A stretch of DNA of 64,000 nucleotides from Rhizobium sp. Q54 (GTDB lineage Bacteria > Pseudomonadota > Alphaproteobacteria > UBA2966 > CAIVPW01). The stretch spans positions 17,589 through 81,588 of the forward strand of contig CAMEYM010000015.1 in assembly GCA_945947575.1 (NCBI GenBank), in the 5' to 3' direction. The position numbers and the translations under genes were made by a program. The notes beneath the pieces are model-generated. The model ran no database searches. It had not been told where the DNA came from and saw only the letters and a list, made by a program, of their open reading frames with translations. Positions within the stretch are counted from its first letter, which is position 1. Each line of letters starts with the position of its first letter. Below are positions 27,701 to 34,469 of this stretch, piece after piece.

Positions 27701-28289
27701 ATCGAAGGTTCTGTACTTCGCCGGCTACCGCAATGCCATCGACCGCTACCACGTCGCCGACATCGAAGCGGCGGCGGACACCATCATCTGGTGCGTCGAC
27801 CAGGGCGCGGCGTTCAAGCCGGGACGCCCGGGCGACTTCACCTTCGTCGGCAACATCGTGCAGGCGATGGTGGCCTACGCCGAGGGCAAGCTCGGCCCAG
27901 AATCCCTTAGGCCGCCGATCGCCCTATCGTCAGTGGATCGCATCATCACGATCGGCTCGGACCGCATGATGGCGGCGGTGGGGGCGGCGCGGCATGGGGT
28001 GCTGAAGCCGTTCCTGAATCCCGATCACGTCGCGATTGCCAGCATCAATTCGCCCATGCAGTGCATGATGAAAGAGATCTGCGCGCAGTGCTTGCAGCCT
28101 CATACCGACCCGGACACGGGCGAGACGACGGCAGTGTTCTCCTGCTTCAACCAGGACCAGCTCCTGGACCACGTTGAATTCCCGGCGCTGGCCCAGCGTT
28201 TGCGCCAGAATTCGGTGCAGGAGAAGCTGACGGCACAATGGATCGACCGGTGCCTGGTCGAACTCCAGGTTCGCCCAAAGGTTGCGTAA
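24741..28289 (+). CDS. GltD/NfnB-like and PyrK/NfnA-like fusion flavoprotein oxidoreductase
   Basis: This fusion has about 1182 residues. Residues 1-235 are helical with no recognised fold. Eight cysteines follow in the GltD/NfnB N-terminal pattern: Cys247, 250, 258, 287, 319, 327, 330 and 334, enough for two [4Fe-4S] clusters. An FAD Rossmann motif lies at 391-400 (VAGMGPAGFT) and a pyridine-nucleotide Rossmann motif at about 566-580 (VVVIGGGLTAVD). From about 850 an FNR-like FAD/NAD module begins, ending in Cys1108, 1114, 1117 and 1135, the PyrK/NfnA-type [2Fe-2S] arrangement. The cofactor set equals that of NfnAB, which bifurcates electrons between NADPH, NADH and ferredoxin; bifurcation here is inference. 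GTG 24729, closer to AGGAGG, is an alternative start. Confidence 0.85.
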   Translation: MLSLAFGLKFEDLYDRAGVERIDGEFVRWLAAAEAALAERLKVSRAAPVLDRKAHAELMLAIAPHLDDFVAKLFGIEAEAKKLATEINELAPLYACKRLFVQRRAVKKYGDQAASLDGAALGRQLESMLELAIHGAESELEFARAVNTMLENEAANAEGLELAGRYAAWATLTEAGKHRHAGGVLFKVPGKVEPEHLLPLESHHLPRTGKDVQAWALGEHHLRRREGFALTDKGHDLEHALDQAHYCIFCHNQGKDSCSRGLKDKPAAGQTTAPFKKSPFGVTLAGCPLEERISEMHTAKTEGHSLAALSIVTIDNPMCAGTGHRICNDCMKACIYQKQEPVDIPQVETRVLKDVIELPYGFEIYSLLTRWTPLDLHRPFPKAHTGKKVLVAGMGPAGFTLAHHLMNDGHTVAGVDGLKIEPLAADLSGIDAHGRRVPFRPIRDVNELYERLDARVMAGFGGVAEYGITVRWDKNFLKVIRLLLERRAEFALFGAVRFGGTVTMDEAFAMGFDHVALAMGAGRPTVLPLPNGLARGVRAASDFLMALQLTGAGRTDSIANMQLRLPVVVIGGGLTAVDTATESLAYYPVQVEKFLGRYETLVAERGDKAVRAKWDAEEAEIADEFLAHARSIRAERALAAREKRPAKVRELLQSWGGVTIAYRKRLIDAPSYTLNHEEVGKALEEGIFFAEGLSPVSVEVDERGHAKAILLSRQAPSQDGDGKWITSETVEHLPARSILIAAGTQPNTVLAREDKSSVTVDGRYFRAVDEQGRPVKPEHVRKPHVPQVLANIRSDGRAISFFGDLHPSFAGNVVGAMASAKQGFPVVSTILAKHAPSSKDAAAGFFARLNDAWRATVHDVIRLTPTIIEVVVRAPAAARAFNPGQFYRLQNFEVLAPKASGTTLAMEGLALTGAWVDRDKGLIGLIVLEMGGSSDICALMKKGEPCVLMGPTGEPTTIAKGETVLLAGGGLGNAVLFSIGRAYRDAGSKVLYFAGYRNAIDRYHVADIEAAADTIIWCVDQGAAFKPGRPGDFTFVGNIVQAMVAYAEGKLGPESLRPPIALSSVDRIITIGSDRMMAAVGAARHGVLKPFLNPDHVAIASINSPMQCMMKEICAQCLQPHTDPDTGETTAVFSCFNQDQLLDHVEFPALAQRLRQNSVQEKLTAQWIDRCLVELQVRPKVA

Positions 28290-28298
28290 GGTTAACGG

Positions 28299-28367
28299 GG
28301 AATCCTGCCACAAAGGATGAACTGGACCCTTGGAGACCAGGATTCCGGCCTGTTAGGGTAGGGCCGG
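28299..28367 (+). promoter_or_regulatory. Two overlapping stem-loops in the leader of the receiver gene
   Basis: GGAATCCTG (28299-28307) pairs perfectly with CAGGATTCC (28338-28346) across a 30-base loop. CCGGCC (28345-28350) pairs with GGCCGG (28362-28367), ending six bases before the ATG at 28374. The two stems share bases 28345-28346, so they compete, and the second would cover the ribosome-binding region. Confidence 0.4.
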
Positions 28368-28373
28368 CGACTT

Positions 28374-28922
28374 ATGGCGAACTACAGCTTCGATATGTTC
28401 AACGTCCTCGTTGTTGAGGACAACCGGTACATGCGCAGCATGCTGCGCACGCTGCTGTATGCCATTGGCGTCGGCAACGTGCTGACAACGTCGGATGGCG
28501 GCGAGGCCATCGAGTTGTTGCGGAAGATCAAGGAGGCACCGGCTGCGGCCGGCGTCTCGTCAATCGACATCATCTTCTCCAACTGGCAGATGGAACCGGT
28601 CGATGGAACCATGCTGCTGAAGTGGGTACGCCGCTCGAAGGAATCACCGGATCGCTTCGTGCCCTTCATCATGGTGTCGGGCTTCGCGGATTTCCAACGG
28701 GTCAGCGTGTGCCGCGATCTCGGAGTCACGGAATTCCTCGCCAAGCCATACTCGGTAGACAGCTTGCTCGGTCGCTTGACGGGACTCGTCGAGCGTCCAC
28801 GCCAGTTCGTGCTCACCGAAAACTATTTCGGTCCGGATCGTCGCCGCCGTCCTTCGCCGCAAGCGCTGGAACGCCGCGTGATGAAAGAGTCGGAGATGGA
28901 AATCATCTATGACGACCGCTGA
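28374..28922 (+). CDS. Receiver-domain protein lacking the phosphoacceptor aspartate
   Basis: This 182-residue protein has one receiver domain (about residues 8-140) and a basic C-terminal tail (GPDRRRRPSPQALERR). The acidic pair Glu15-Asp16 and Lys124 (FLAKP) are conserved. The phosphoacceptor position is Asn70 (IIFSNWQM where DW.M is expected), read directly as an AAC codon. It therefore cannot be phosphorylated in the usual way. The fold otherwise resembles the CheY-like family with KWVRRSKESPDRFVP that is common in Rhodospirillales-type genomes. It overlaps the downstream Hpt gene by 14 bases, so the two proteins are made together. Confidence 0.85.
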   Translation: MANYSFDMFNVLVVEDNRYMRSMLRTLLYAIGVGNVLTTSDGGEAIELLRKIKEAPAAAGVSSIDIIFSNWQMEPVDGTMLLKWVRRSKESPDRFVPFIMVSGFADFQRVSVCRDLGVTEFLAKPYSVDSLLGRLTGLVERPRQFVLTENYFGPDRRRRPSPQALERRVMKESEMEIIYDDR

Positions 28923-29538
28923 GCAGACCGCGCAAGCCACCGGCGAGACGGAAACCGATGCGAAGCGCATCATCAAGGTGCGCCTCTTCCGCCTGCGCAA
29001 CAAACTGAAGGAAAAGGCCGGCGTTGGCCGCGCCGGCGTCGGCGACAGCACCATCGCGACGGAAGCCTTGGAGAAGGCTCTGTCCGAGATGAAGAAGTCG
29101 CAGGACGAGTATCCGGACTGGGTGCGCGCCACGCTCACGGAGCTGGCGGATGACCTGAAGGCCGCGACCGATGGCATCGACGAGGAGCGCCGCAAACGCT
29201 TCCGCCACATCAGCGCGCTGGCGCACGAACTCAAAGGCCAGGGCGGCACGTTCGGGTATCCCTTGATCTCGGTGTTCGGCAAGTCGCTGAACGAACTCAC
29301 CGATCGTGAGGCAAACATCACCGACAGCCATCTCGAGATCGTCAAGGCGCACATAGACGTGATGCGCGCGGTCATCAAGGACCGCATTGCCGGCGACGGC
29401 GGTGACGTCGGCCGGGAGCTGATCGCCGTCCTCGACCGCGCCATTAAGAAGCACACCGTGGCACCACCGCCGCGCCCGACAGCGCAGAGCAACCGCATTC
29501 CCCTCAAGGCCACCGTCACGCGGCCAACCAAGAAGTAG
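28909..29538 (+). CDS. Hpt-like histidine phosphotransfer protein
   Basis: This 209-residue helical protein has the Hpt signature AHELKGQGGTFG, with His106 as the likely phosphorylated residue and Lys109-Gly110 following it. Flanking helices at about 60-90 and 120-165 fit a four-helix bundle. The N-terminus is basic and polar, and the C-terminus is proline-rich and basic. It overlaps the Asp-less receiver gene upstream and lies five bases before ubiX. Hpt proteins normally shuttle phosphate between receivers, but its partner here lacks the acceptor Asp, so it may act on another kinase or be held in check by binding. Confidence 0.78.
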   Translation: MTTAEQTAQATGETETDAKRIIKVRLFRLRNKLKEKAGVGRAGVGDSTIATEALEKALSEMKKSQDEYPDWVRATLTELADDLKAATDGIDEERRKRFRHISALAHELKGQGGTFGYPLISVFGKSLNELTDREANITDSHLEIVKAHIDVMRAVIKDRIAGDGGDVGRELIAVLDRAIKKHTVAPPPRPTAQSNRIPLKATVTRPTKK

Positions 29539-29543
29539 TCGCC

Positions 29544-30149
29544 ATGGCCAAGCGCATCGTCGTCGGCATCTCGGGCGCTTCGGGCATCGTCTACGGCATC
29601 CGTACGCTAGAGGCTCTGCGCGACCTTGGCCACGAGACGCATCTCGTCATGACGCGCTCCGCCGAGCAGACCCTCGCCATCGAGACCAAGCGCAAGATTG
29701 CCGAGGTCCAGGCGCTCGCCCACACGGTGCACACGGTGACCGACATCGGCGCGGCGCCTTCGTCGGGCTCGTTCGCGACCGACGGCATGGTGGTCGCGCC
29801 GTGCTCGATCCGCAGCCTGTCCGAGATCGCCACGGGCGTAACCTCGAACCTGCTGACCCGGGCCGCGGACGTCACCCTGAAGGAGCGCCGCCGCCTGGTG
29901 CTGCTGGTGCGCGAGACGCCCCTGCATACCGGTCATCTGCGCACCATGACGCAGGCCTCCGAGCTCGGCGCCGTGATCTTCCCCCCGGTGCCGGCGTTCT
30001 ACGGCTGGCCGCAGAGCGTCGAGGACATCGTCAACCATACGGTCGGCCGCGTGCTCGACCTGTTCGGCATCGAAAACCTGCTGGCGCCCCGCTGGGGCGC
30101 CGCGCCCGAGGACGGAGGAAAGGCAGTGCGCGCCTTCCCGCGCCGATGA
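29544..30149 (+). CDS. ubiX: UbiX-family flavin prenyltransferase
   Basis: This 201-residue flavoprotein prenylates FMN to the cofactor used by UbiD-type decarboxylases in ubiquinone synthesis and aromatic acid metabolism. The N-terminal FMN-binding segment VVGISGASGIVYGIR, the middle APCSIRSLSEIATG loop and the C-terminal LVLLVRETPLHTGHL and FPPVPAFYG motifs are all present, at usual family length. No ubiD is in the window. The gene sits five bases after the Hpt gene, and its TGA overlaps the ATG of the Sel1 gene (ATGA). Confidence 0.93.
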   Translation: MAKRIVVGISGASGIVYGIRTLEALRDLGHETHLVMTRSAEQTLAIETKRKIAEVQALAHTVHTVTDIGAAPSSGSFATDGMVVAPCSIRSLSEIATGVTSNLLTRAADVTLKERRRLVLLVRETPLHTGHLRTMTQASELGAVIFPPVPAFYGWPQSVEDIVNHTVGRVLDLFGIENLLAPRWGAAPEDGGKAVRAFPRR

Positions 30150-31081
30150 AATGCCGTCTCGCCGTCGCCATGCTTGCGCTCGCCTGCGCCGCGACGCCGG
30201 TGCGCGCGGATTTCCGCGCCGGCTGGACCGCCTACGAGGCTGGGGAATACGAGAAGGCCGCGCTGACTTGGCTGCCACTCGCCGAGTGGGGCGACGCGCA
30301 AGCGCAGCACGCCCTGGCGATCCTGCTGCTGTACGGCCGCGGCCTTGCCGCCGATTCCGGGGCGGCTGCGGCTCTCTTGTCGCCGGCGGCGGCGTCGGGT
30401 CATGCCGAGGCAGCTTACGCGCTGGCGACGCTCTATCAGGACGGCGACGGCGTCGAGCGCGACCTGGTCGAGGCGGCGCGCCTCTACACGATCGCGGCGA
30501 TGACCGGCCATGCACCGGCGATGATCAACCTCGGCGTCATGCTCGTGCTCGGCCAGGGCACCACACCCGACGCGCCTAGCGCACACACCTGGTTCGGCAT
30601 CGCGGCGCGACTTGGCGATGCCGCGGCAGCGCGCAATCGTGATCGCACCGCCGCGCAGCTGACGCCGGCCGAGCTTGCTGCCTCCGAGCGCGCAATCGCC
30701 GCGTGGCGCGCCACGCCGCGCTCATTGGGGACTTTGCCGCTCAATCCTGCCGACACGTATCCGGGCGCTATCAATGCACTCGCCGAGATCGATCGCGCGC
30801 TGCGGCCGGCGGGACGGCCGATCGGGACGCAGCCCGTGGATGCGGTGGACCTGGTCGTGATCGCGCCCGTGGTGACACCGGCGAACGGGGCGGCGGCCGC
30901 GCCAGCCGCAGTGGCTCCGCCAGCGCCCGTTGCGGAGCTGAAGTTGCCGCCGACCATCGTGGTGGTCCCGCACCTGCCGCCGCCGCAGGCCGCGCCGCCC
31001 GAGTTCATCATCCCGCCCAATATCGTGGTGCTGCCGACGGTGGCCACGGGCGCACCGATCCGGATCGTTCCCGCTCGCTAG
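30146..31081 (+). CDS. Secreted Sel1-repeat protein with proline-rich tail
   Basis: This 311-residue protein starts with a cleavable signal peptide (MKCRLAVAMLALACAATPVRA). Residues about 25-165 contain three or four Sel1-like helical repeats (for example GDAQAQHALAILLLYGRGLA and GHAEAAYALATLYQDGDGVE). The C-terminal 90 residues are rich in Pro, Ala and Val, with repeated IVVVP/NIVVLP motifs. The Sel1 fold usually mediates protein-protein contacts; the partner is unknown. The start overlaps the ubiX stop. It ends convergently against livF at CTAGCTAG. Confidence 0.82.
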   Translation: MKCRLAVAMLALACAATPVRADFRAGWTAYEAGEYEKAALTWLPLAEWGDAQAQHALAILLLYGRGLAADSGAAAALLSPAAASGHAEAAYALATLYQDGDGVERDLVEAARLYTIAAMTGHAPAMINLGVMLVLGQGTTPDAPSAHTWFGIAARLGDAAAARNRDRTAAQLTPAELAASERAIAAWRATPRSLGTLPLNPADTYPGAINALAEIDRALRPAGRPIGTQPVDAVDLVVIAPVVTPANGAAAAPAAVAPPAPVAELKLPPTIVVVPHLPPPQAAPPEFIIPPNIVVLPTVATGAPIRIVPAR

Positions 31082-31786
31082 CTAGACGCCGAGCGTCCGG
31101 TTGAGGACGTCGTCGGTGAGGCCGCCGGCCGAGCCGCGCCAGGCGACGCGTCCCTTTTCAAGAATCACGATGCGATCGGCGATGCGGCGGATCGGCGCGA
31201 CGTGCTTGTCGACCAGTAGGATCGATTGGCCCTGCCGCCGCAGCATCGCCAGGCACGCCCAGATCTCCTGCCGCAGCGCCGGCGAAAGGCCTTCGGTCGC
31301 CTCGTCGAGAACCAGCAACGTCGGATTGGTCATCAAGGCGCGGCCGATGGCGAGCATCTGCTGCTCGCCGCCGGACAAGGTATTCGCCATGGCGCGCAGC
31401 CGCTCGCCGAGTTGCGGAAACATCGTCAGCACGCGCTCCACCGTCCACGGCTCCTTGCCCGAACGGCCCGGCGTTGCGGTCGCGGTCAGGTTCTCGCGCA
31501 CGGTGAGGTTCGGGAAGGTCTGGCGGCCTTCGGGCACCAAGCCGATGCCGGCGCGGGCGATGCGATAGGTGGGCTGCGCGCGCAGCTCGCGGGTCTCGAA
31601 CAAGATGCGGCCGCGCACCCACGGCGCCAGGCCGAGGATGGACCGCACCAGCGTCGTCTTGCCCATGCCGTTGCGGCCCATGAGCGCGACGACCTCGCCG
31701 GCGCCGACGTCGAAGCTGACGCCGTTGAGCACGCGCGCAGCGCCATAGCCGGCCTCGACCCCTTCGAGGCGCAACAGCGGCCTCAC
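31082..31786 (-). CDS. livF: Branched-chain amino acid-type ABC transporter ATP-binding protein LivF
   Basis: This 234-residue ATPase of the HAAT family has Walker A GRNGMGKT, signature LSGGEQQML and Walker B LLVLDEATEGL. It pairs with LivG to power uptake through the LivH/LivM pore. Its ATG overlaps the livG stop by four bases. It is the last gene of the five-gene minus-strand operon livK-livH-livM-livG-livF. The H-loop reads LVDKHV. Substrate may be branched-chain amino acids, other amino acids or related organic acids. Confidence 0.93.
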   Translation of the reverse strand: MRPLLRLEGVEAGYGAARVLNGVSFDVGAGEVVALMGRNGMGKTTLVRSILGLAPWVRGRILFETRELRAQPTYRIARAGIGLVPEGRQTFPNLTVRENLTATATPGRSGKEPWTVERVLTMFPQLGERLRAMANTLSGGEQQMLAIGRALMTNPTLLVLDEATEGLSPALRQEIWACLAMLRRQGQSILLVDKHVAPIRRIADRIVILEKGRVAWRGSAGGLTDDVLNRTLGV

Positions 31787-32559
31787 AGGTCTTCTCCCAG
31801 GTACGCGCTGCGCATCAGCGGGTCTGCGCGGATTGCGTCCGGGGCGCCGCTGGCGATGACGGCGCCATCGACCAGCACGGTGATGCGGTCGGCGAGGGCG
31901 AACACGGCGTCCATGTCGTGCTCGACCAGGACAATGGCGATCGGTCCGGCGATGCTGGCGATGAGATCGACCATGCGACGGCCCTCATCGACGCCAAGGC
32001 CGGCGAGCGGCTCGTCGAGCAGCAGCACTTTGGGAGTGGTGGACAGCGCGATGGCGATCTCGAGCTGACGCTGCTCGCCGTGGCTGAGTACGGCGGCATC
32101 GACGCCGCTGCGGCCGGAAAGGCCAACGCGGCGCAGGATCGCCGCGGCCGCTTCGCCGAGCTCGCCGCCGGTGCGGGCGGCGCGCCAGAAGCGGCTGGTG
32201 GTGCGCCGGCGCGCGCGCAGCCCGAACGCGACGTTCTCGAGCACGGTGAAACCCGGAAAGACGCTCGTCACCTGATAGGAGCGGGCGAGGCCGCGGAGGA
32301 CGCGCTCGGGTACCGCCAGCGCGGTGATATCGGCGCCGGTGAGCGCGATGGTGCCGGCGTCGGGCTCGATCTCGCCCATCAGCTGGCCGAGCAGCGTCGT
32401 CTTGCCGCCGCCGTTGGGTCCGATGACGGCGTGGACCTCGCGCGGACGCAGGTCGAAGTCGATGCCGGCGTTGGCAACGAGACCCCCGTAGCGCTTGGTC
32501 AGGCCACGCGCTACGAGGAGCGGCTCTGCGAGGACGGCCGCCTTATCCACGGCGCGCAT
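31783..32559 (-). CDS. livG: Branched-chain amino acid-type ABC transporter ATP-binding protein LivG
   Basis: This 258-residue ATPase has Walker A GPNGGGKT, signature LSHGEQRQLE, Walker B VLLLDEPLAGL and the H-loop VEHDM. It is the second ATPase of the operon. Its ATG overlaps the livM stop (TAATG), and its own stop overlaps livF. The length and the segment ARSYQVTSVFPGFTVLENVAFGL are typical of LivG. Confidence 0.93.
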   Translation of the reverse strand: MRAVDKAAVLAEPLLVARGLTKRYGGLVANAGIDFDLRPREVHAVIGPNGGGKTTLLGQLMGEIEPDAGTIALTGADITALAVPERVLRGLARSYQVTSVFPGFTVLENVAFGLRARRRTTSRFWRAARTGGELGEAAAAILRRVGLSGRSGVDAAVLSHGEQRQLEIAIALSTTPKVLLLDEPLAGLGVDEGRRMVDLIASIAGPIAIVLVEHDMDAVFALADRITVLVDGAVIASGAPDAIRADPLMRSAYLGEDL

Positions 32560-33506
32560 TAGTCATTGCTCTGCCGACCCAACAATCCGGCGATGCCGCC
32601 CGGCGCAGCAAGAACGACCAGCAGCAGCAACGGGCCGAACACGATGCGCCAGTGTTCTGTTACGCCGGACAGTACTTCTTCCAGAAGCACGAATGCGGCC
32701 GCTCCGAACAGAGGGCCGAACAGCGTGCCGGCGCCGCCGAGCAGCACCATCACGGCGAGCTCGACCGAACGCGTCCACGCCAGCGTCGCCGGGCTGATAA
32801 ATGCGGTGTGGTTGGCAAGCAGGACGCCGGCGATGCCGCACAACGCGCCGCTCGCGGCGAAGGCGCCGATGCGATAGCGGTGGACCGCGACGCCCACCGC
32901 CTGCATGCGCCGCTCGTTGGCGGCGGCGCCGCGCAGCACGGTGCCGAACGGGGAGCGCATCAGACGGAACGACACGTAAAGCGCCACGGCAAGCACCGCG
33001 ACGGAGATCGTGTAGGACAGGACGCCGCGCGACAGGTTCTGCTCGCCCAAGCGCGAGGGCGCCACCAGGATCATGCCGTCGTCGCCGCCGTAGCGCTCCA
33101 ACGCGACAGCAGCGAAGTACAGCATCTGACCGAAGGCGAGTGTGATCATCAGGAACGCGACGCCGCGCGTGCGCAGCGATACGGCGCCGATGAGGGCGGC
33201 AACGAGACCGGCGAGTGCGGCGGCGAGGGGCAACTGCACCCACGCGCTGGTGAACAGCGTGCCGGGTAGCTCCGTCGCGAGGATGCCGACTGTGTAGGAA
33301 CCGATGCCGACAAACGCCGCGTGGCCGAACGCCGGCAGGCCGGCGTAGCCCAGCACCAAGTTGAGGCCGACGGCGGCCGTGGCAAGAATCGCCAGTTGCT
33401 GGAATAGGAACAGGAGATACGGCAGGTCCAGCAGCAGTGCGGCCGGCACGGCCGCCAGCAGCACGACGAACAAGGCGGCAGCGAGCAGCAGGACCGCGCG
33501 ACTCAT
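32559..33506 (-). CDS. livM: Branched-chain amino acid-type ABC transporter permease LivM
   Basis: This 315-residue inner-membrane permease has about eight to ten hydrophobic segments. The LivM hallmark NLVLGYAGLPAFGHAAFVGIGSY is near residue 50, and the cytoplasmic coupling loop is RLMRSPFGTVLRGAAANERRMQAVGV. With LivH it forms the translocation path. It lies 9 bases downstream of livH and overlaps livG. Confidence 0.93.
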   Translation of the reverse strand: MSRAVLLLAAALFVVLLAAVPAALLLDLPYLLFLFQQLAILATAAVGLNLVLGYAGLPAFGHAAFVGIGSYTVGILATELPGTLFTSAWVQLPLAAALAGLVAALIGAVSLRTRGVAFLMITLAFGQMLYFAAVALERYGGDDGMILVAPSRLGEQNLSRGVLSYTISVAVLAVALYVSFRLMRSPFGTVLRGAAANERRMQAVGVAVHRYRIGAFAASGALCGIAGVLLANHTAFISPATLAWTRSVELAVMVLLGGAGTLFGPLFGAAAFVLLEEVLSGVTEHWRIVFGPLLLLVVLAAPGGIAGLLGRQSND

Positions 33507-33515
33507 GCCGGTTGG

Positions 33516-34448
33516 CTAGGCCGCCACGTCGGTGCGAGCGCTGGTCGGGAACAATCCGCGCGGCCGCACCACCAGGACCACCGCCATGGCGAAATAGATC
33601 AGCATCGACGACAGGGCTGGACCGACTGCATCGGCGACGGGTCCAGCAAAGGCGAAGCGCAGTGCGCCCGGAAGGTACGCGCGACCGAGGGTGTCGAGCA
33701 CGCCGATCAGAAGGGCCGCGACCAACGCGCCGCGGATCGAGCCGATGCCGCCGATCACGACGACGACGAAGGCGAGCAGGAGCACTTCTTCGCCCATGCC
33801 GACGCGCACCGTCAGCAGCGGGGCGGCGAGGATGCCAGCGAGGCCCGACAGCCCCGCTCCGAGGGCGAACACCGCCAAGAACAGAAGGCGGCTGTTGACG
33901 CCGAGCGCCTCGGCCATGTTGCGGTTTGCCGCGGCGGCGCGCAGCAGCATGCCGGCGCGCGTGCGCGCCACCAGCCAATACATGCCTCCAGCGGCCGCGA
34001 TGCCGGCGACCAGCACGGCGAGCCGATAGCTCGGGTAGACGACGCCGGGTAGCAGCGTCACTTGGCCCGACAGCCACGCGGGCGGCGCCAGCGACAGGCC
34101 GGCCGGTCCGAACACGAGGCGCGCGCCTTCGTTGAAGAAGAGGATCAGGCCGAAGGTGCCGAGCACCTGCTCGAGGTGCGGGCGGTCGTACAAGCCGCGG
34201 ATGGCGACGCGCTCGAGCACGATGCCGACGATCACGGTCGCCAGTAGCGCCGCGAGCGCGCCGAGCAGGAACGAGCCGGTCCAGCCCGTGAACGTCACCG
34301 CGAAGTAGGCGCCCAGCATGTACAGCGAGCCATGGGCAAGGTTGACGATGCCCATGATGCCGAAAACGAGGGTCAGCCCCGCCGACAGGAGGAACAGCAG
34401 CACGCCGAGCTGGAGTCCGTTGAGCGCCTGCTCCAGAAACAGGGTCAT
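33516..34448 (-). CDS. livH: Branched-chain amino acid-type ABC transporter permease LivH
   Basis: This 310-residue inner-membrane permease has the N-terminal LivH pattern QALNGLQLGVLLFLLSAGLTLVFGIMGIVNLAHGS and the coupling loop ARTRAGMLLRAAAANRNMAEALGV. About eight transmembrane segments are visible. It lies 21 bases downstream of livK and 9 upstream of livM in the same operon. Confidence 0.93.
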   Translation of the reverse strand: MTLFLEQALNGLQLGVLLFLLSAGLTLVFGIMGIVNLAHGSLYMLGAYFAVTFTGWTGSFLLGALAALLATVIVGIVLERVAIRGLYDRPHLEQVLGTFGLILFFNEGARLVFGPAGLSLAPPAWLSGQVTLLPGVVYPSYRLAVLVAGIAAAGGMYWLVARTRAGMLLRAAAANRNMAEALGVNSRLLFLAVFALGAGLSGLAGILAAPLLTVRVGMGEEVLLLAFVVVVIGGIGSIRGALVAALLIGVLDTLGRAYLPGALRFAFAGPVADAVGPALSSMLIYFAMAVVLVVRPRGLFPTSARTDVAA

Positions 34449-34469
34449 GTCGCCTGCCCCGGCGAGGCG

